Positions 4,990-13,428 of a stretch of 13,428 nucleotides of DNA are shown here, one piece after another. How positions within the stretch are numbered: the first letter of the stretch is position 1; the number at the start of each line of letters is the position of its first letter. Origin of the DNA: Gammaproteobacteria bacterium. Its GTDB lineage: Bacteria > Pseudomonadota > Gammaproteobacteria > GRL18. Both the position numbers and the translations under genes were made by a program. The notes below the pieces were generated by a model that searched no databases, was not told the DNA's origin, and saw nothing but the letters and a program-made list of their open reading frames with translations. The stretch is from the NCBI GenBank assembly GCA_027076245.1, contig JALTKC010000397.1, positions 1 to 13,428 on the forward strand, written 5' to 3'.

Positions 4990-7900
4990 ATGGCCTATTC
5001 ATTTACAGAAAAAAAACGTATTCGTAAGGATTTTGGATCTTCTAAAGCAGTAATGGAAGTCCCTTACTTACTGGCAATACAACTCGATTCATTCCGTAAC
5101 TTTTTACAAGCAGAAGCAAACCCTGAAGGCCGCCGTGAAGTCGGTCTGGAAGGGGCGTTCAAATCCGTTTTTCCAATTGTCAGCTTTAACGGCAGTGCCA
5201 GTCTGGAATACATCAGCTATCGTCTGGGTAAACCCGCCTTTGATGAAAGAGAATGCCGCACCCGTGGTGTAACCTACTCAGCGCCTTTAAGAGTTAAGCT
5301 GCGTCTGGTTATTTACGATAAAGACTCCGGTGCCAAGAAAAAGGTTAAGGACATTCGTGAACAGGAAGTCTTTATGGGTGAAATACCCCTGATGACAGAA
5401 ACCGGTACCTTTATTATTAATGGTACAGAACGGGTTATCGTATCCCAGCTGCACAGAAGTCCCGGCGTATTCTTTGACCATGATAAGGGTAAAACCCACT
5501 CTTCCGGTAAATTACTCTTTAATGCCCGGGTCATTCCATACCGTGGTTCCTGGCTGGATTTTGAATTTGATCCAAAAGACAATGTCTTTGTGCGTATTGA
5601 CCGTCGCCGTAAATTACCTGCCACCATTATCTTACGTGCCCTGGGTTATGATACGGAACAGATCCTTGATATGTTCTTTGATTTTGATGATTTCAAAATC
5701 AGTGCCGAGACGGCTGAACTGAAACTGGTTTCCGAAAGAATGCGCGGTGAAACCTTTAACTTTGACATTAAAGATGACAAAGGCAATGTTATTGTTGAAG
5801 CTGGTCGTCGTGTGACTGCACGCCATGTACGTCAGATTGAAAAGACCAAAATGAAATACATCGACATGCCGCTGGAACTGCTGCATGGTAAAGCGCTGGC
5901 TAAAAATATAGTGGATCCTGAAACCGGAGAAATTATTGCCAATGCCAATGATGAAATTACGGAAGAAATTGTAGAAAAACTGCTTAATGCCGGTATTAAA
6001 GAAATCCAGACTCTGTACACCAATGAGCTGGATGCCGGTCCTTATATTTCTGAAACTCTGCGTATTGATACTTCCACCACACAACTGGAAGCACAGGTGG
6101 AAATCTACCGCATGATGCGTCCTGGCGAGCCGCCAACCAAAGAGGCAGCAGAAGCCCTGTTTAATAACCTGTTCTTTACCGACGAGCGTTATGATCTATC
6201 TGCCGTTGGGCGTATGAAGTTCAACCGCCGTATTGGCCGCGAAGATCTGACTGGTCCAGGTACCTTGTCCAATGACGATATTATTGCCGTCATTCAAACT
6301 CTGCTGGATATTAAAAACGGCAAAGGTGTTGTGGATGATATTGACCACCTGGGTAACCGTCGCGTACGCAGTGTGGGTGAAATGGCTGAAAACCAGTTCC
6401 GTGTCGGTCTGGTTCGGGTTGAGCGTGCGGTTAAAGAGCGTCTGACACTGGCTGAAGCCGATAATCTAATGCCTCAGGAATTGATCAATGCCAAGCCGGT
6501 ATCAGCAGCCATTAAGGAATTTTTTGGTTCCAGCCAGCTGTCCCAGTTTATGGATCAGAACAATCCCTTATCAGAAATTACCCATAAACGCCGTGTATCC
6601 GCTTTAGGCCCAGGTGGTCTGACCCGTGAACGTGCTGGTTTTGAGGTGCGTGACGTACATCCCACTCACTATGGTCGTGTCTGTCCGATTGAAACACCGG
6701 AAGGGCCCAATATTGGTCTGATTAACTCACTGGCGGTTTATGCCCGTACCAATGACTATGGATTCCTGGAATCCCCCTATCGTAAGATTGTGGATGGCCA
6801 TGTGACCGATCAGGTGGACTACCTGTCAGCCATTGATGAAGCAGAATTTGTAATTGCACAGGCTAATGCCTCGGTGGATGAAAACGGTAAGCTGACTGAC
6901 CCAATGGTTAACTGCCGTCACTTAAATGAATTCGGCACCCAGCCACCGGAAAAAGTGGACTATATGGATGTTTCACCCAGACAGATTGTCTCGGTTGCAG
7001 CTTCCATGATCCCCTTCCTGGAACACGATGATGCTAACCGTGCCTTAATGGGGTCCAATATGCAGCGTCAGGCTGTACCCACTCTGAAAGCGGACAAGCC
7101 GCTGGTGGGTACCGGTATGGAGCGTACAGTAGCGAAAGATTCCGGTGTAGCCACTGTGGCCAAACGCGGCGGTATTATTGACAAGGTAGATGCCTCACGT
7201 ATCGTTATTCGTGTAAATGATGATGAAACCCTGCCAGGTGAATCCGGTGTTGATATCTACAACCTGACCAAGTACACCCGTTCTAACCAGAACACCTGTA
7301 TCAACCAGCGTCCACTGGTTCAGGAAGGCAATATTATCGCCCGTGGCGATGTGATTGCGGACGGCCCATCCACTGACCTGGGTGAACTGGCCCTGGGGCA
7401 GAACATGATGATTGCCTTTATGCCCTGGAATGGTTACAACTTTGAGGACTCTATTCTGGTATCTGAACGGATGGTAGATGAAGATCGTTTTACCACCATT
7501 CATATTGAAGAACTGACCTGTATTGCCCGCGATACCAAGCTGGGTTCTGAAGAAATTACCTCAGATATCCCCAATGTTGGTGAATCAGCGCTGGCTAAGC
7601 TGGACGAGTCCGGTATTGTTTATATCGGTGCTGAAGTCAAAGGCGGTGATATTCTGGTGGGTAAGGTGACCCCTAAAGGCGAAACCCAGTTAACACCGGA
7701 AGAAAAATTACTGAGAGCCATTTTCGGTGAAAAAGCCTCCGACGTTAAAGACACCTCATTAAGAGTATCCGGCAGCAAGGTCGGTACCATTATTGATGTG
7801 CAGGTCTTTACCCGTGACGGTCTGGAAAAAGACGCCCGTGCCCGTTCCATTGAAGAAGATGCACTGGCTGCGGTCCGTAAGGATATGAATGATCAGTACC

Positions 7901-9084
7901 GGATTGTGGAAGAAGATACCTACAGCCGTGTTGAACGTCTGATTGTTGGAGAAGTAGTTGACGGCGGTCCCGGTATGAAAGCCGGTGACAAGGTCACTAA
8001 AGAACTGCTGGAAGGTCTGGAACAACGCAGCAAATGGTTTGATATCACACTGCGTGATACCGACAAGCAGGAACAGCTGGGCAAACTGGCCGAACAGCTT
8101 GAAAATGCCCGAACCGACTTTGACGAGCAGTACGAAGAAAAACGTAAGAAGATTGTAGCCGGTGATGATCTGGCACCCGGCGTCCTGAAAATGGTTAAGG
8201 TCTATATGGCCGTTAAACGCCGTATTCAGCCGGGTGATAAAATGGCTGGACGTCATGGTAACAAGGGGGTTATTTCCACCATTGTTCCCGTTGAAGATAT
8301 GCCATACCTGGAAGACGGCCGTACCGTGGATATCGTACTGAATCCGCTGGGTGTACCGTCCCGAATGAATGTCGGACAGGTTCTGGAAACGCACCTGGGC
8401 TGGGCTGCACGAGGTCTGGGCCTGAAAATCGGTGATATTCTGCAGCAAAAAGCAGAAGAAGCTGAAAAAGTTAAGGAATTACGCTCATTCCTGGACGAAG
8501 TTTATAACAAGAGTGCCGGTACCAAGGAAGATCTCGACAGTCTGACTGATGAAGAGATCATAGAGCTGGCAGGCAACCTGAAAGCCGGTGTGCCCATGGC
8601 CACTCCAGTATTTGACGGCGCGGCAGAAAGTGAAATCAAACGCCTGCTGAAACTCGGTGGCAATGATGAGTCTGGTCAGTCCACCCTGTATGATGGCCGT
8701 ACCGGGGATAAGTTTGACCGTCCAGTCACCGTCGGTTATATGTACATGCTGAAACTGAACCACCTGGTAGACGACAAGATGCACGCCCGTTCTACCGGCC
8801 CATACAGCCTGGTGACCCAGCAGCCGTTAGGTGGTAAGGCACAGTTCGGTGGTCAGCGCTTCGGAGAAATGGAAGTCTGGGCCCTGGAAGCTTATGGTGC
8901 TGCTTATACACTGCAGGAAATGTTAACGGTTAAATCCGATGACGTAGCCGGCCGTACCAGAATGTATAAAAACATCGTTGACGGCGACCACCGCATCGAT
9001 GCCGGCATGCCCGAGTCCTTCAACGTATTACTAAAAGAAATACGTGCCCTGGGCATAGACATCGAACTGGAACAGGTCGACTAA
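4990..9084 (+). CDS. rpoB: DNA-directed RNA polymerase subunit beta
   Basis: RpoB forms one half of the catalytic cleft of RNA polymerase. The protein has 1364 residues (E. coli 1342) and runs end to end without a frameshift. Landmarks in order: the rifampicin-site cluster GSSQLSQFMDQNNPLSEITH (513-532), with D522, H532 and S537 matching wild-type E. coli D516, H526 and S531, so no classical resistance change is present; the conserved NFEDS acidic pair E819/D820; the flap-tip helix EEKLLRAIFGEK (904-915); GDKMAGRHGNKG with K1084 and K1092, equivalent to E. coli K1065 and K1073; and the C-terminal GGKAQFGGQRFGEMEVWALE. The extra length lies mainly in the SI2 region (about 960-1060), which resembles the Pseudomonas form (GGPGMKAGDKVTKELL). 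The rpoC start follows after 141 bp. Confidence 0.99.
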   Translation: MAYSFTEKKRIRKDFGSSKAVMEVPYLLAIQLDSFRNFLQAEANPEGRREVGLEGAFKSVFPIVSFNGSASLEYISYRLGKPAFDERECRTRGVTYSAPLRVKLRLVIYDKDSGAKKKVKDIREQEVFMGEIPLMTETGTFIINGTERVIVSQLHRSPGVFFDHDKGKTHSSGKLLFNARVIPYRGSWLDFEFDPKDNVFVRIDRRRKLPATIILRALGYDTEQILDMFFDFDDFKISAETAELKLVSERMRGETFNFDIKDDKGNVIVEAGRRVTARHVRQIEKTKMKYIDMPLELLHGKALAKNIVDPETGEIIANANDEITEEIVEKLLNAGIKEIQTLYTNELDAGPYISETLRIDTSTTQLEAQVEIYRMMRPGEPPTKEAAEALFNNLFFTDERYDLSAVGRMKFNRRIGREDLTGPGTLSNDDIIAVIQTLLDIKNGKGVVDDIDHLGNRRVRSVGEMAENQFRVGLVRVERAVKERLTLAEADNLMPQELINAKPVSAAIKEFFGSSQLSQFMDQNNPLSEITHKRRVSALGPGGLTRERAGFEVRDVHPTHYGRVCPIETPEGPNIGLINSLAVYARTNDYGFLESPYRKIVDGHVTDQVDYLSAIDEAEFVIAQANASVDENGKLTDPMVNCRHLNEFGTQPPEKVDYMDVSPRQIVSVAASMIPFLEHDDANRALMGSNMQRQAVPTLKADKPLVGTGMERTVAKDSGVATVAKRGGIIDKVDASRIVIRVNDDETLPGESGVDIYNLTKYTRSNQNTCINQRPLVQEGNIIARGDVIADGPSTDLGELALGQNMMIAFMPWNGYNFEDSILVSERMVDEDRFTTIHIEELTCIARDTKLGSEEITSDIPNVGESALAKLDESGIVYIGAEVKGGDILVGKVTPKGETQLTPEEKLLRAIFGEKASDVKDTSLRVSGSKVGTIIDVQVFTRDGLEKDARARSIEEDALAAVRKDMNDQYRIVEEDTYSRVERLIVGEVVDGGPGMKAGDKVTKELLEGLEQRSKWFDITLRDTDKQEQLGKLAEQLENARTDFDEQYEEKRKKIVAGDDLAPGVLKMVKVYMAVKRRIQPGDKMAGRHGNKGVISTIVPVEDMPYLEDGRTVDIVLNPLGVPSRMNVGQVLETHLGWAARGLGLKIGDILQQKAEEAEKVKELRSFLDEVYNKSAGTKEDLDSLTDEEIIELAGNLKAGVPMATPVFDGAAESEIKRLLKLGGNDESGQSTLYDGRTGDKFDRPVTVGYMYMLKLNHLVDDKMHARSTGPYSLVTQQPLGGKAQFGGQRFGEMEVWALEAYGAAYTLQEMLTVKSDDVAGRTRMYKNIVDGDHRIDAGMPESFNVLLKEIRALGIDIELEQVD

Positions 9085-9093
9085 CACAGATGC

Positions 9094-9152
9094 TCTTTAG
9101 TCAATTTTAGTGTTAAGCGTTAAGTGCTAAGTGTTAAGAAAAAGACTAAAGA
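9094..9152. repeat. 9-bp inverted repeat framing a heptamer array
   Basis: TCTTTAGTC (9094-9102) and GACTAAAGA (9144-9152) are perfect reverse complements 41 bp apart, starting nine bases after the rpoB stop. The heptamer tandem array (9111-9138) lies between them. The arrangement could be a stem with a repeat-rich loop in the rpoB-rpoC mRNA, or the remains of a small inserted element with terminal inverted repeats. No flanking target-site duplication was recognised. Confidence 0.6.
9111..9138. repeat. Four tandem heptamers TGTTAAG
   Basis: Four consecutive 7-bp units run without interruption: TGTTAAG (9111-9117), CGTTAAG (9118-9124), TGCTAAG (9125-9131) and TGTTAAG (9132-9138). The first and last units are identical, and each inner unit differs at one position. 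The array is non-coding, in the rpoB-rpoC gap. Heptamer arrays can change in copy number by replication slippage and are dispersed in some genomes. Only this one can be seen here. Confidence 0.8.
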
Positions 9153-9174
9153 TATTCTGAAACAAAAATTCTGA

Positions 9175-9194
9175 GGGGTCGTTATTTACGCCCC
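9175..9194 (+). other. Hairpin upstream of the rpoC ribosome-binding site
   Basis: GGGG (9175-9178) and CGT (9180-9182) pair with ACG (9188-9190) and CCCC (9191-9194), leaving a bulged T and a TATTT loop. A run of seven Cs (9191-9197) forms the 3' arm and beyond. There is no T run, so it is not a terminator. It lies 19 nt upstream of the rpoC ribosome-binding site and could affect translation of rpoC relative to rpoB (inference). Confidence 0.45.
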
Positions 9195-9225
9195 CCCAAA
9201 TGGCGCATCACTAGAGGATACCAAG

Positions 9226-12200
9226 TTGAAAGATTTATTAAATCTCATAAAACAGCAAAATCAATTCGATGATTTTGACGCCATCCGTATTGGACTCGCT
9301 TCACCTGCCAAGATTAAATCCTGGTCATACGGTGAGGTTAAAAAACCCGAAACCATTAACTATCGTACCTTCAAGCCAGAAAGAGACGGCCTGTTCTGTG
9401 CCAAGATCTTCGGCCCGGTTAAGGATTACGAATGCTTGTGCGGTAAATACAAGCGCCTTAAGCACCGCGGTGTTATCTGTGAAAAATGTGGTGTAGAAGT
9501 CACTCAGTCCAAGGTTCGTCGTGACCGTATGGGCCATATTGAGCTGGCCAGTCCGGTTGCCCACATCTGGTATTTAAAATCACTGCCTTCCCGTATGGGC
9601 CTGCTGCTGGATATGACCCTGCGTGATATTGAACGGGTACTGTATTTTGAAGCCTTTGTGGTTATTGACCCCGGCATGACCACTCTGGAAAAGAACCAGA
9701 TTTTATCTGATGAACAATATCTGGATGCCATTGAAGAATACGGTGATGACTTTGATGCCCGTATGGGTGCTGAAGCAGTACGTGAACTGCTGAAAGCGAT
9801 TAATATCCCCAAGGAAATCGCCCAGATCCGTGAAGAAATGGCGGGTACTGAATCAGAAACCAAGTTAAAGAAATTTTCCAAGCGCCTGAAGCTGCTGGAA
9901 GCCTTTAATGATTCCAACAACCTGCCGGAATGGATGGTGATGACTATTCTGCCGGTTCTGCCACCGGATTTACGTCCTCTGGTACCTCTGGAAGGCGGTC
10001 GTTTTGCCACCTCTGATCTGAATGATTTATATCGTCGTGTCATTAACCGTAATAATCGTCTGAAACGTTTATTAGAACTGAATGCTCCGGATATTATTGT
10101 CCGTAATGAAAAGCGTATGCTGCAGGAGTCTGTTGATGCTCTGCTGGATAACGGTCGTCGCGGTCGTGCCATTACCGGTTCCAACAAACGTCCACTGAAA
10201 TCCCTGGCTGATATGATCAAGGGTAAGCAGGGTCGTTTCCGTCAGAACCTGCTGGGTAAACGGGTGGATTACTCCGGCCGTTCCGTTATTGTGGTGGGCC
10301 CGACTCTGCGTCTGCACCAGTGCGGTCTGCCCAAGAAAATGGCGCTGGAATTATTTAAGCCCTTTATTTTCAGCAAGCTGGAGTTACGCGGTCTGGCGAC
10401 CACCATTAAAGCTGCCAAGAAAATGGTAGAACGGGAAGGCCCGGAAGTCTGGGACATCCTGGAAGAAGTCATTCGTGAACATCCGGTCATGCTTAACCGT
10501 GCACCGACCCTGCACCGTCTGGGTATTCAGGCTTTCGAACCGGTGTTGATTGAAGGTAAAGCCATTCAGCTGCATCCACTGGTCTGTACGGCATTTAATG
10601 CTGACTTTGATGGTGACCAGATGGCTGTGCATATTCCACTGTCTATTGAAGCACAGCTGGAAGCCCGCTCTCTGATGATGGCCTCCAATAATATTCTGTC
10701 ACCAGCTAATGGCGAGCCTATTATTGTACCTTCCCAGGACGTTGTACTGGGTCTTTACTATATGACTCGTGAGCTGATCAATTCCAAAGGTGAAGGCATG
10801 ATGTTTGCCAATGCCATGGAAGCCGAACGTGCCTTTGAAACTGGTAATGCTGTACTGCATGCCAAGGTTAAAACACGTATTACCGAATATCTGAAAGATG
10901 AGAATGGCGAACTGGTTGAACACACTCGTTTAGTGGATACCACAGTAGGCCGTTCTATTTTATCCAAAATTCTGGCGCCGGGCTTAAGCTTTGACTTAAT
11001 GAACAAGGATTTAACCAAAAAATCCATATCTGCCCTGATTAACGCCTGCTACCGTGAAGTCGGTCTGAAAGAAACCGTTATTTTTGCTGACCAGTTGATG
11101 TACACCGGTTTTTCCTATGCGGCCCGCTCAGGTGCATCCTTTGGTGTAAACGATATGGTTATTCCTGAAGCCAAATACACCATTATTGATAAAGCGGAAA
11201 AAGAAGTACAGGAAATCCAGGAACAGTATGAATCTGGTCTGGTTACTAATGGTGAACGCTATAACAAGGTGATTGATATCTGGTCTCATGCCAATGAGGA
11301 AGTCGCCAAGTCCATGATGGAAATCCTGGAATTTGATGAAATCGAAATTGATTATGTACCGACTTCTACCGTGTCCGGTCAACCTTTAAAAGACATCGTA
11401 CCTGATGATATTAAGGAAACCATTCCGGATAAAGGCGATGTGATTAAACAGACTTCCTTTAACTCGGTCTATATGATGGCTGACTCCGGTGCTCGTGGTA
11501 GTGCCGCCCAGATCAGACAGCTGGCCGGAATGCGTGGTCTGATGGCCAAGCCGGACGGTTCTATTATTGAAACACCGATTACCGCTAACTTCCGTGAAGG
11601 TCTGAGCGTACTGCAGTACTTTATTTCTACTCACGGTGCTCGTAAAGGTCTGGCCGATACCGCACTGAAAACCGCTAACTCCGGTTATCTGACCCGTCGT
11701 CTGGTTGATGTTGCTCAGGATCTGGTGGTGGTTGAAGACGACTGCGGTACCGATCAGGGCGTCATGGTTCAGTCACTGATTGAAGGTGGTGATGTGGTTG
11801 AACCCTTACGCGAAAGAGTTCTGGGACGTATAGTCGCCGAAGATGTCTTCAAGGCTAATAGCGATGAAGTCATCATTCCCAAGGGCACTCTGCTGGATGA
11901 AAACTGGTGTGAAAAACTGGATGAACTGGGTGTGGATCATATGAAGGTTCGCTCACCTATTTCCTGTGAAACCCGCTTTGGTATCTGTGCCACCTGTTAT
12001 GGCCGTGATCTGGCTCGTGGGCACAAGGTCAATATGGGTGAAGCGGTCGGTGTAATTGCCGCCCAGTCTATTGGTGAACCCGGTACCCAGCTGACCATGC
12101 GTACCTTCCACATTGGTGGTGCGGCTTCTCGTTCCGCGTCAGTAAGCAGTATTGAAATTAAGACCAGCGGTACTATCCGTCTGCATAATATCAAGACGGT

Positions 12201-13428
12201 TACTCAGGAAAATGGCAATATAGTGGCGGTTTCCCGTTCCGGGGAACTGACCGTAGCCGATACTCATGGTCGTGAACGTGAACGTTATAAGGTTCCTTAT
12301 GGTGCGGTTCTGACTATCACCGATGGTTCAGAAGCCAAAGGCGGCGATGTGGTGGCAACCTGGGATCCACATACCCATCCGGTTATTACTGAAGTGGCCG
12401 GTGTGGTCAAGTTTATTGACTTTATTGAAGGGGTAACCGTTAATAAGGAAACTGATGCGATTACCGGTCTGAGTTCCCTGGTGGTCATTGATCCCAAGCA
12501 GCGCAGCGGCAGTGCCAAAGACCTTCGCCCAATGGTTAAACTGATTGATGCGGACGGTAATGATCTGAATATTGTCGGCACGGATATTCCAGCCCAGTAT
12601 GCTTTACCTGCCGGCGCGATTGTAAACCATGCTGATGGTGATACTGTAATGGTTGGTGATGCGGTGGCTCGTATTCCTCAGGAATCCTCCAAGACCAAGG
12701 ATATTACCGGTGGTCTGCCACGGGTTGCGGATCTGTTTGAAGCCAGAAAACCAAAAGAGTCGTCTATTCTGGCAGAAATTTCCGGTGTGGTCAGCTTTGG
12801 TAAAGAGACCAAAGGTAAGCAGCGTCTGGTGATTACGCCTAAAGAAGGCAAGCCATACGAAGAGCTGCTGCCCAAGTGGCGTCACATTAATGTATTTGAA
12901 GGTGAATCGGTGGAAAAAGGTGAGGTCATTTCCGATGGTGCGCCTAACCCGCACGATATCCTGCGTCTGAAAGGCGAACAGGAACTGGCTAACTACATTG
13001 TTAATGAAGTTCAGGAAGTTTATCGTCTGCAGGGTGTAAAAATTAATGACAAGCACATTGAAGTCATTATCCGTCAGATGATTAAACGGGCTGAAATTCT
13101 TAACCCTGGCGACACTAACTTTATTAAGGGTGAGCAGGTTGAATACGCTGCCATTATTGAAGAAAACGAACGGGTAGAAAAAGAAGGTAAACTGCCAGCA
13201 ACATTCGAAAGACTGCTGCTGGGTATTACCAAGGCTTCTCTGGCAACAGAGTCCTTTATTTCTGCAGCGTCCTTCCAGGAAACCACCCGGGTACTGACCG
13301 AAGCCTCTGTCAGTGGCAAGGTGGATGATCTGCGCGGTCTGAAAGAAAACGTCATTGTCGGTCGTCTGATACCTGCCGGTACCGGTCTGACCTTCCATAA
13401 TGAACGCCGCAAGCGCAGACAAAAGGAC
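9226..13428 (+). CDS. rpoC: DNA-directed RNA polymerase subunit beta' (3' end outside window)
   Basis: RpoC carries the catalytic magnesium of RNA polymerase. The frame is open from TTG at 9226 to the last base, 1401 codons, ending in the family's C-terminal PAGTG (from residue 1383) plus a basic tail, so only a short end is missing. TTG is chosen because it gives MKDLLNLIKQ, the family N-terminus, with AGAGGA (9213-9218) 7 nt upstream; there is no in-frame ATG before it. Landmarks: first zinc site C70, C72, C85, C88; catalytic NADFDGD with D460, D462, D464, numbered as in E. coli; GERYNK with E677; bridge-helix region GARKGLADTALKTANSGYLT; second zinc site C840, C914, C921, C924; and the SI3 insertion in the trigger loop. 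Numbering matches E. coli up to W686 and is shifted by 26 at C840, owing to an acidic insertion at about 699-743. Confidence 0.98.
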   Translation, partial: MKDLLNLIKQQNQFDDFDAIRIGLASPAKIKSWSYGEVKKPETINYRTFKPERDGLFCAKIFGPVKDYECLCGKYKRLKHRGVICEKCGVEVTQSKVRRDRMGHIELASPVAHIWYLKSLPSRMGLLLDMTLRDIERVLYFEAFVVIDPGMTTLEKNQILSDEQYLDAIEEYGDDFDARMGAEAVRELLKAINIPKEIAQIREEMAGTESETKLKKFSKRLKLLEAFNDSNNLPEWMVMTILPVLPPDLRPLVPLEGGRFATSDLNDLYRRVINRNNRLKRLLELNAPDIIVRNEKRMLQESVDALLDNGRRGRAITGSNKRPLKSLADMIKGKQGRFRQNLLGKRVDYSGRSVIVVGPTLRLHQCGLPKKMALELFKPFIFSKLELRGLATTIKAAKKMVEREGPEVWDILEEVIREHPVMLNRAPTLHRLGIQAFEPVLIEGKAIQLHPLVCTAFNADFDGDQMAVHIPLSIEAQLEARSLMMASNNILSPANGEPIIVPSQDVVLGLYYMTRELINSKGEGMMFANAMEAERAFETGNAVLHAKVKTRITEYLKDENGELVEHTRLVDTTVGRSILSKILAPGLSFDLMNKDLTKKSISALINACYREVGLKETVIFADQLMYTGFSYAARSGASFGVNDMVIPEAKYTIIDKAEKEVQEIQEQYESGLVTNGERYNKVIDIWSHANEEVAKSMMEILEFDEIEIDYVPTSTVSGQPLKDIVPDDIKETIPDKGDVIKQTSFNSVYMMADSGARGSAAQIRQLAGMRGLMAKPDGSIIETPITANFREGLSVLQYFISTHGARKGLADTALKTANSGYLTRRLVDVAQDLVVVEDDCGTDQGVMVQSLIEGGDVVEPLRERVLGRIVAEDVFKANSDEVIIPKGTLLDENWCEKLDELGVDHMKVRSPISCETRFGICATCYGRDLARGHKVNMGEAVGVIAAQSIGEPGTQLTMRTFHIGGAASRSASVSSIEIKTSGTIRLHNIKTVTQENGNIVAVSRSGELTVADTHGRERERYKVPYGAVLTITDGSEAKGGDVVATWDPHTHPVITEVAGVVKFIDFIEGVTVNKETDAITGLSSLVVIDPKQRSGSAKDLRPMVKLIDADGNDLNIVGTDIPAQYALPAGAIVNHADGDTVMVGDAVARIPQESSKTKDITGGLPRVADLFEARKPKESSILAEISGVVSFGKETKGKQRLVITPKEGKPYEELLPKWRHINVFEGESVEKGEVISDGAPNPHDILRLKGEQELANYIVNEVQEVYRLQGVKINDKHIEVIIRQMIKRAEILNPGDTNFIKGEQVEYAAIIEENERVEKEGKLPATFERLLLGITKASLATESFISAASFQETTRVLTEASVSGKVDDLRGLKENVIVGRLIPAGTGLTFHNERRKRRQKD

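Noticed and set aside
6516..6606. Rifampicin-region changes in RpoB
   Set aside because: D516, H526 and S531 equivalents are wild type. The only nearby difference from E. coli is a conservative Ile-to-Val at position 536 (E. coli 530).
7921..8100. 13 extra residues in the RpoB SI2 region relative to E. coli
   Set aside because: The sequence (GGPGMK..., WFDITL) resembles what I recall of Pseudomonas-type RpoB, so it is ordinary lineage variation.
7759..8448. Long minus-strand open frame opposite rpoB
   Set aside because: It is antisense to conserved RpoB sequence, the protein matches nothing recognisable, and codon bias on the sense strand explains it.
9200..9214. Four-codon open frame (ATG GCG CAT CAC TAG) just before rpoC
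   Set aside because: Too short, with no ribosome-binding site of its own; its stop overlaps the rpoC ribosome-binding region. It could be a chance minicistron.
9504..10220. 238-codon minus-strand open frame opposite the rpoC 5' half
   Set aside because: Arg/Ser-rich antisense product of the conserved clamp region, with no recognisable family.
12604..13422. 272-codon minus-strand open frame opposite rpoC
   Set aside because: It is a shadow of the conserved RpoC C-terminal region, with no plausible start signal and a phenylalanine/glutamine-rich composition typical of antisense translation.
1..13428. Any mobile element, CRISPR array, toxin-antitoxin or other accessory system
   Set aside because: Every coding region is a conserved housekeeping gene in canonical order, and the intergenic gaps are too short for an accessory gene.

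Overview
This window is a conserved housekeeping block from a gammaproteobacterium: tuf (3' part), tRNA-Trp, secE, nusG, rplK, rplA, rplJ, rplL, rpoB and rpoC (lacking only its 3' end). Every gene is on the + strand. The order is the classical tufB-secE-nusG-rplKAJL-rpoBC arrangement, and the proteins resemble their Escherichia coli and Pseudomonas counterparts throughout. The evidence for a gammaproteobacterium is the three-helix SecE, the large insertion in the RpoC trigger-loop region, and a beta SI2 region of the longer non-enterobacterial type. Genus cannot be read from the sequence.

Layout. Positions 1-879 hold EF-Tu from just before its G4 motif to the stop. Positions 880-1207 hold a pair of back-to-back perfect hairpins, the tRNA-Trp gene with encoded CCA, and a possible terminator ahead of secE. 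secE and nusG form a two-gene unit (1208-2103) that ends at a 14-bp hairpin. A consensus -10 box and a leader with the shape of an L1-binding site follow, then rplK and rplA, one base apart. The 305-bp gap before rplJ contains an L10-type autoregulatory leader with a kink-turn-like three-way junction. rplJ (GTG start) and rplL are separated by 110 bp. The 301-bp rplL-rpoB gap holds a long hairpin and a strong intrinsic terminator, the expected attenuator that lowers rpoBC expression relative to the ribosomal proteins. rpoB and rpoC (TTG start) are separated by 141 bp containing a heptamer tandem array framed by an inverted repeat.

How the genes work together. EF-Tu delivers aminoacyl-tRNA to the ribosome. 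SecE is the small core subunit of the protein translocon. NusG controls elongation of the RNA polymerase built from RpoB and RpoC. L11, L1, L10 and L12 form the L1 stalk and the factor-binding stalk on which EF-Tu acts. L1 and L10 are expected to repress their own mRNAs through the two leaders.

No defence, mobile or otherwise novel gene system is present. The items worth checking are non-coding or structural: a perfect 15-nt complementarity flanking rplJ, competing pairings in the rplJ leader, the heptamer array between rpoB and rpoC, the twin hairpins after tuf, and a 26-residue acidic insertion in RpoC next to the rim helices.
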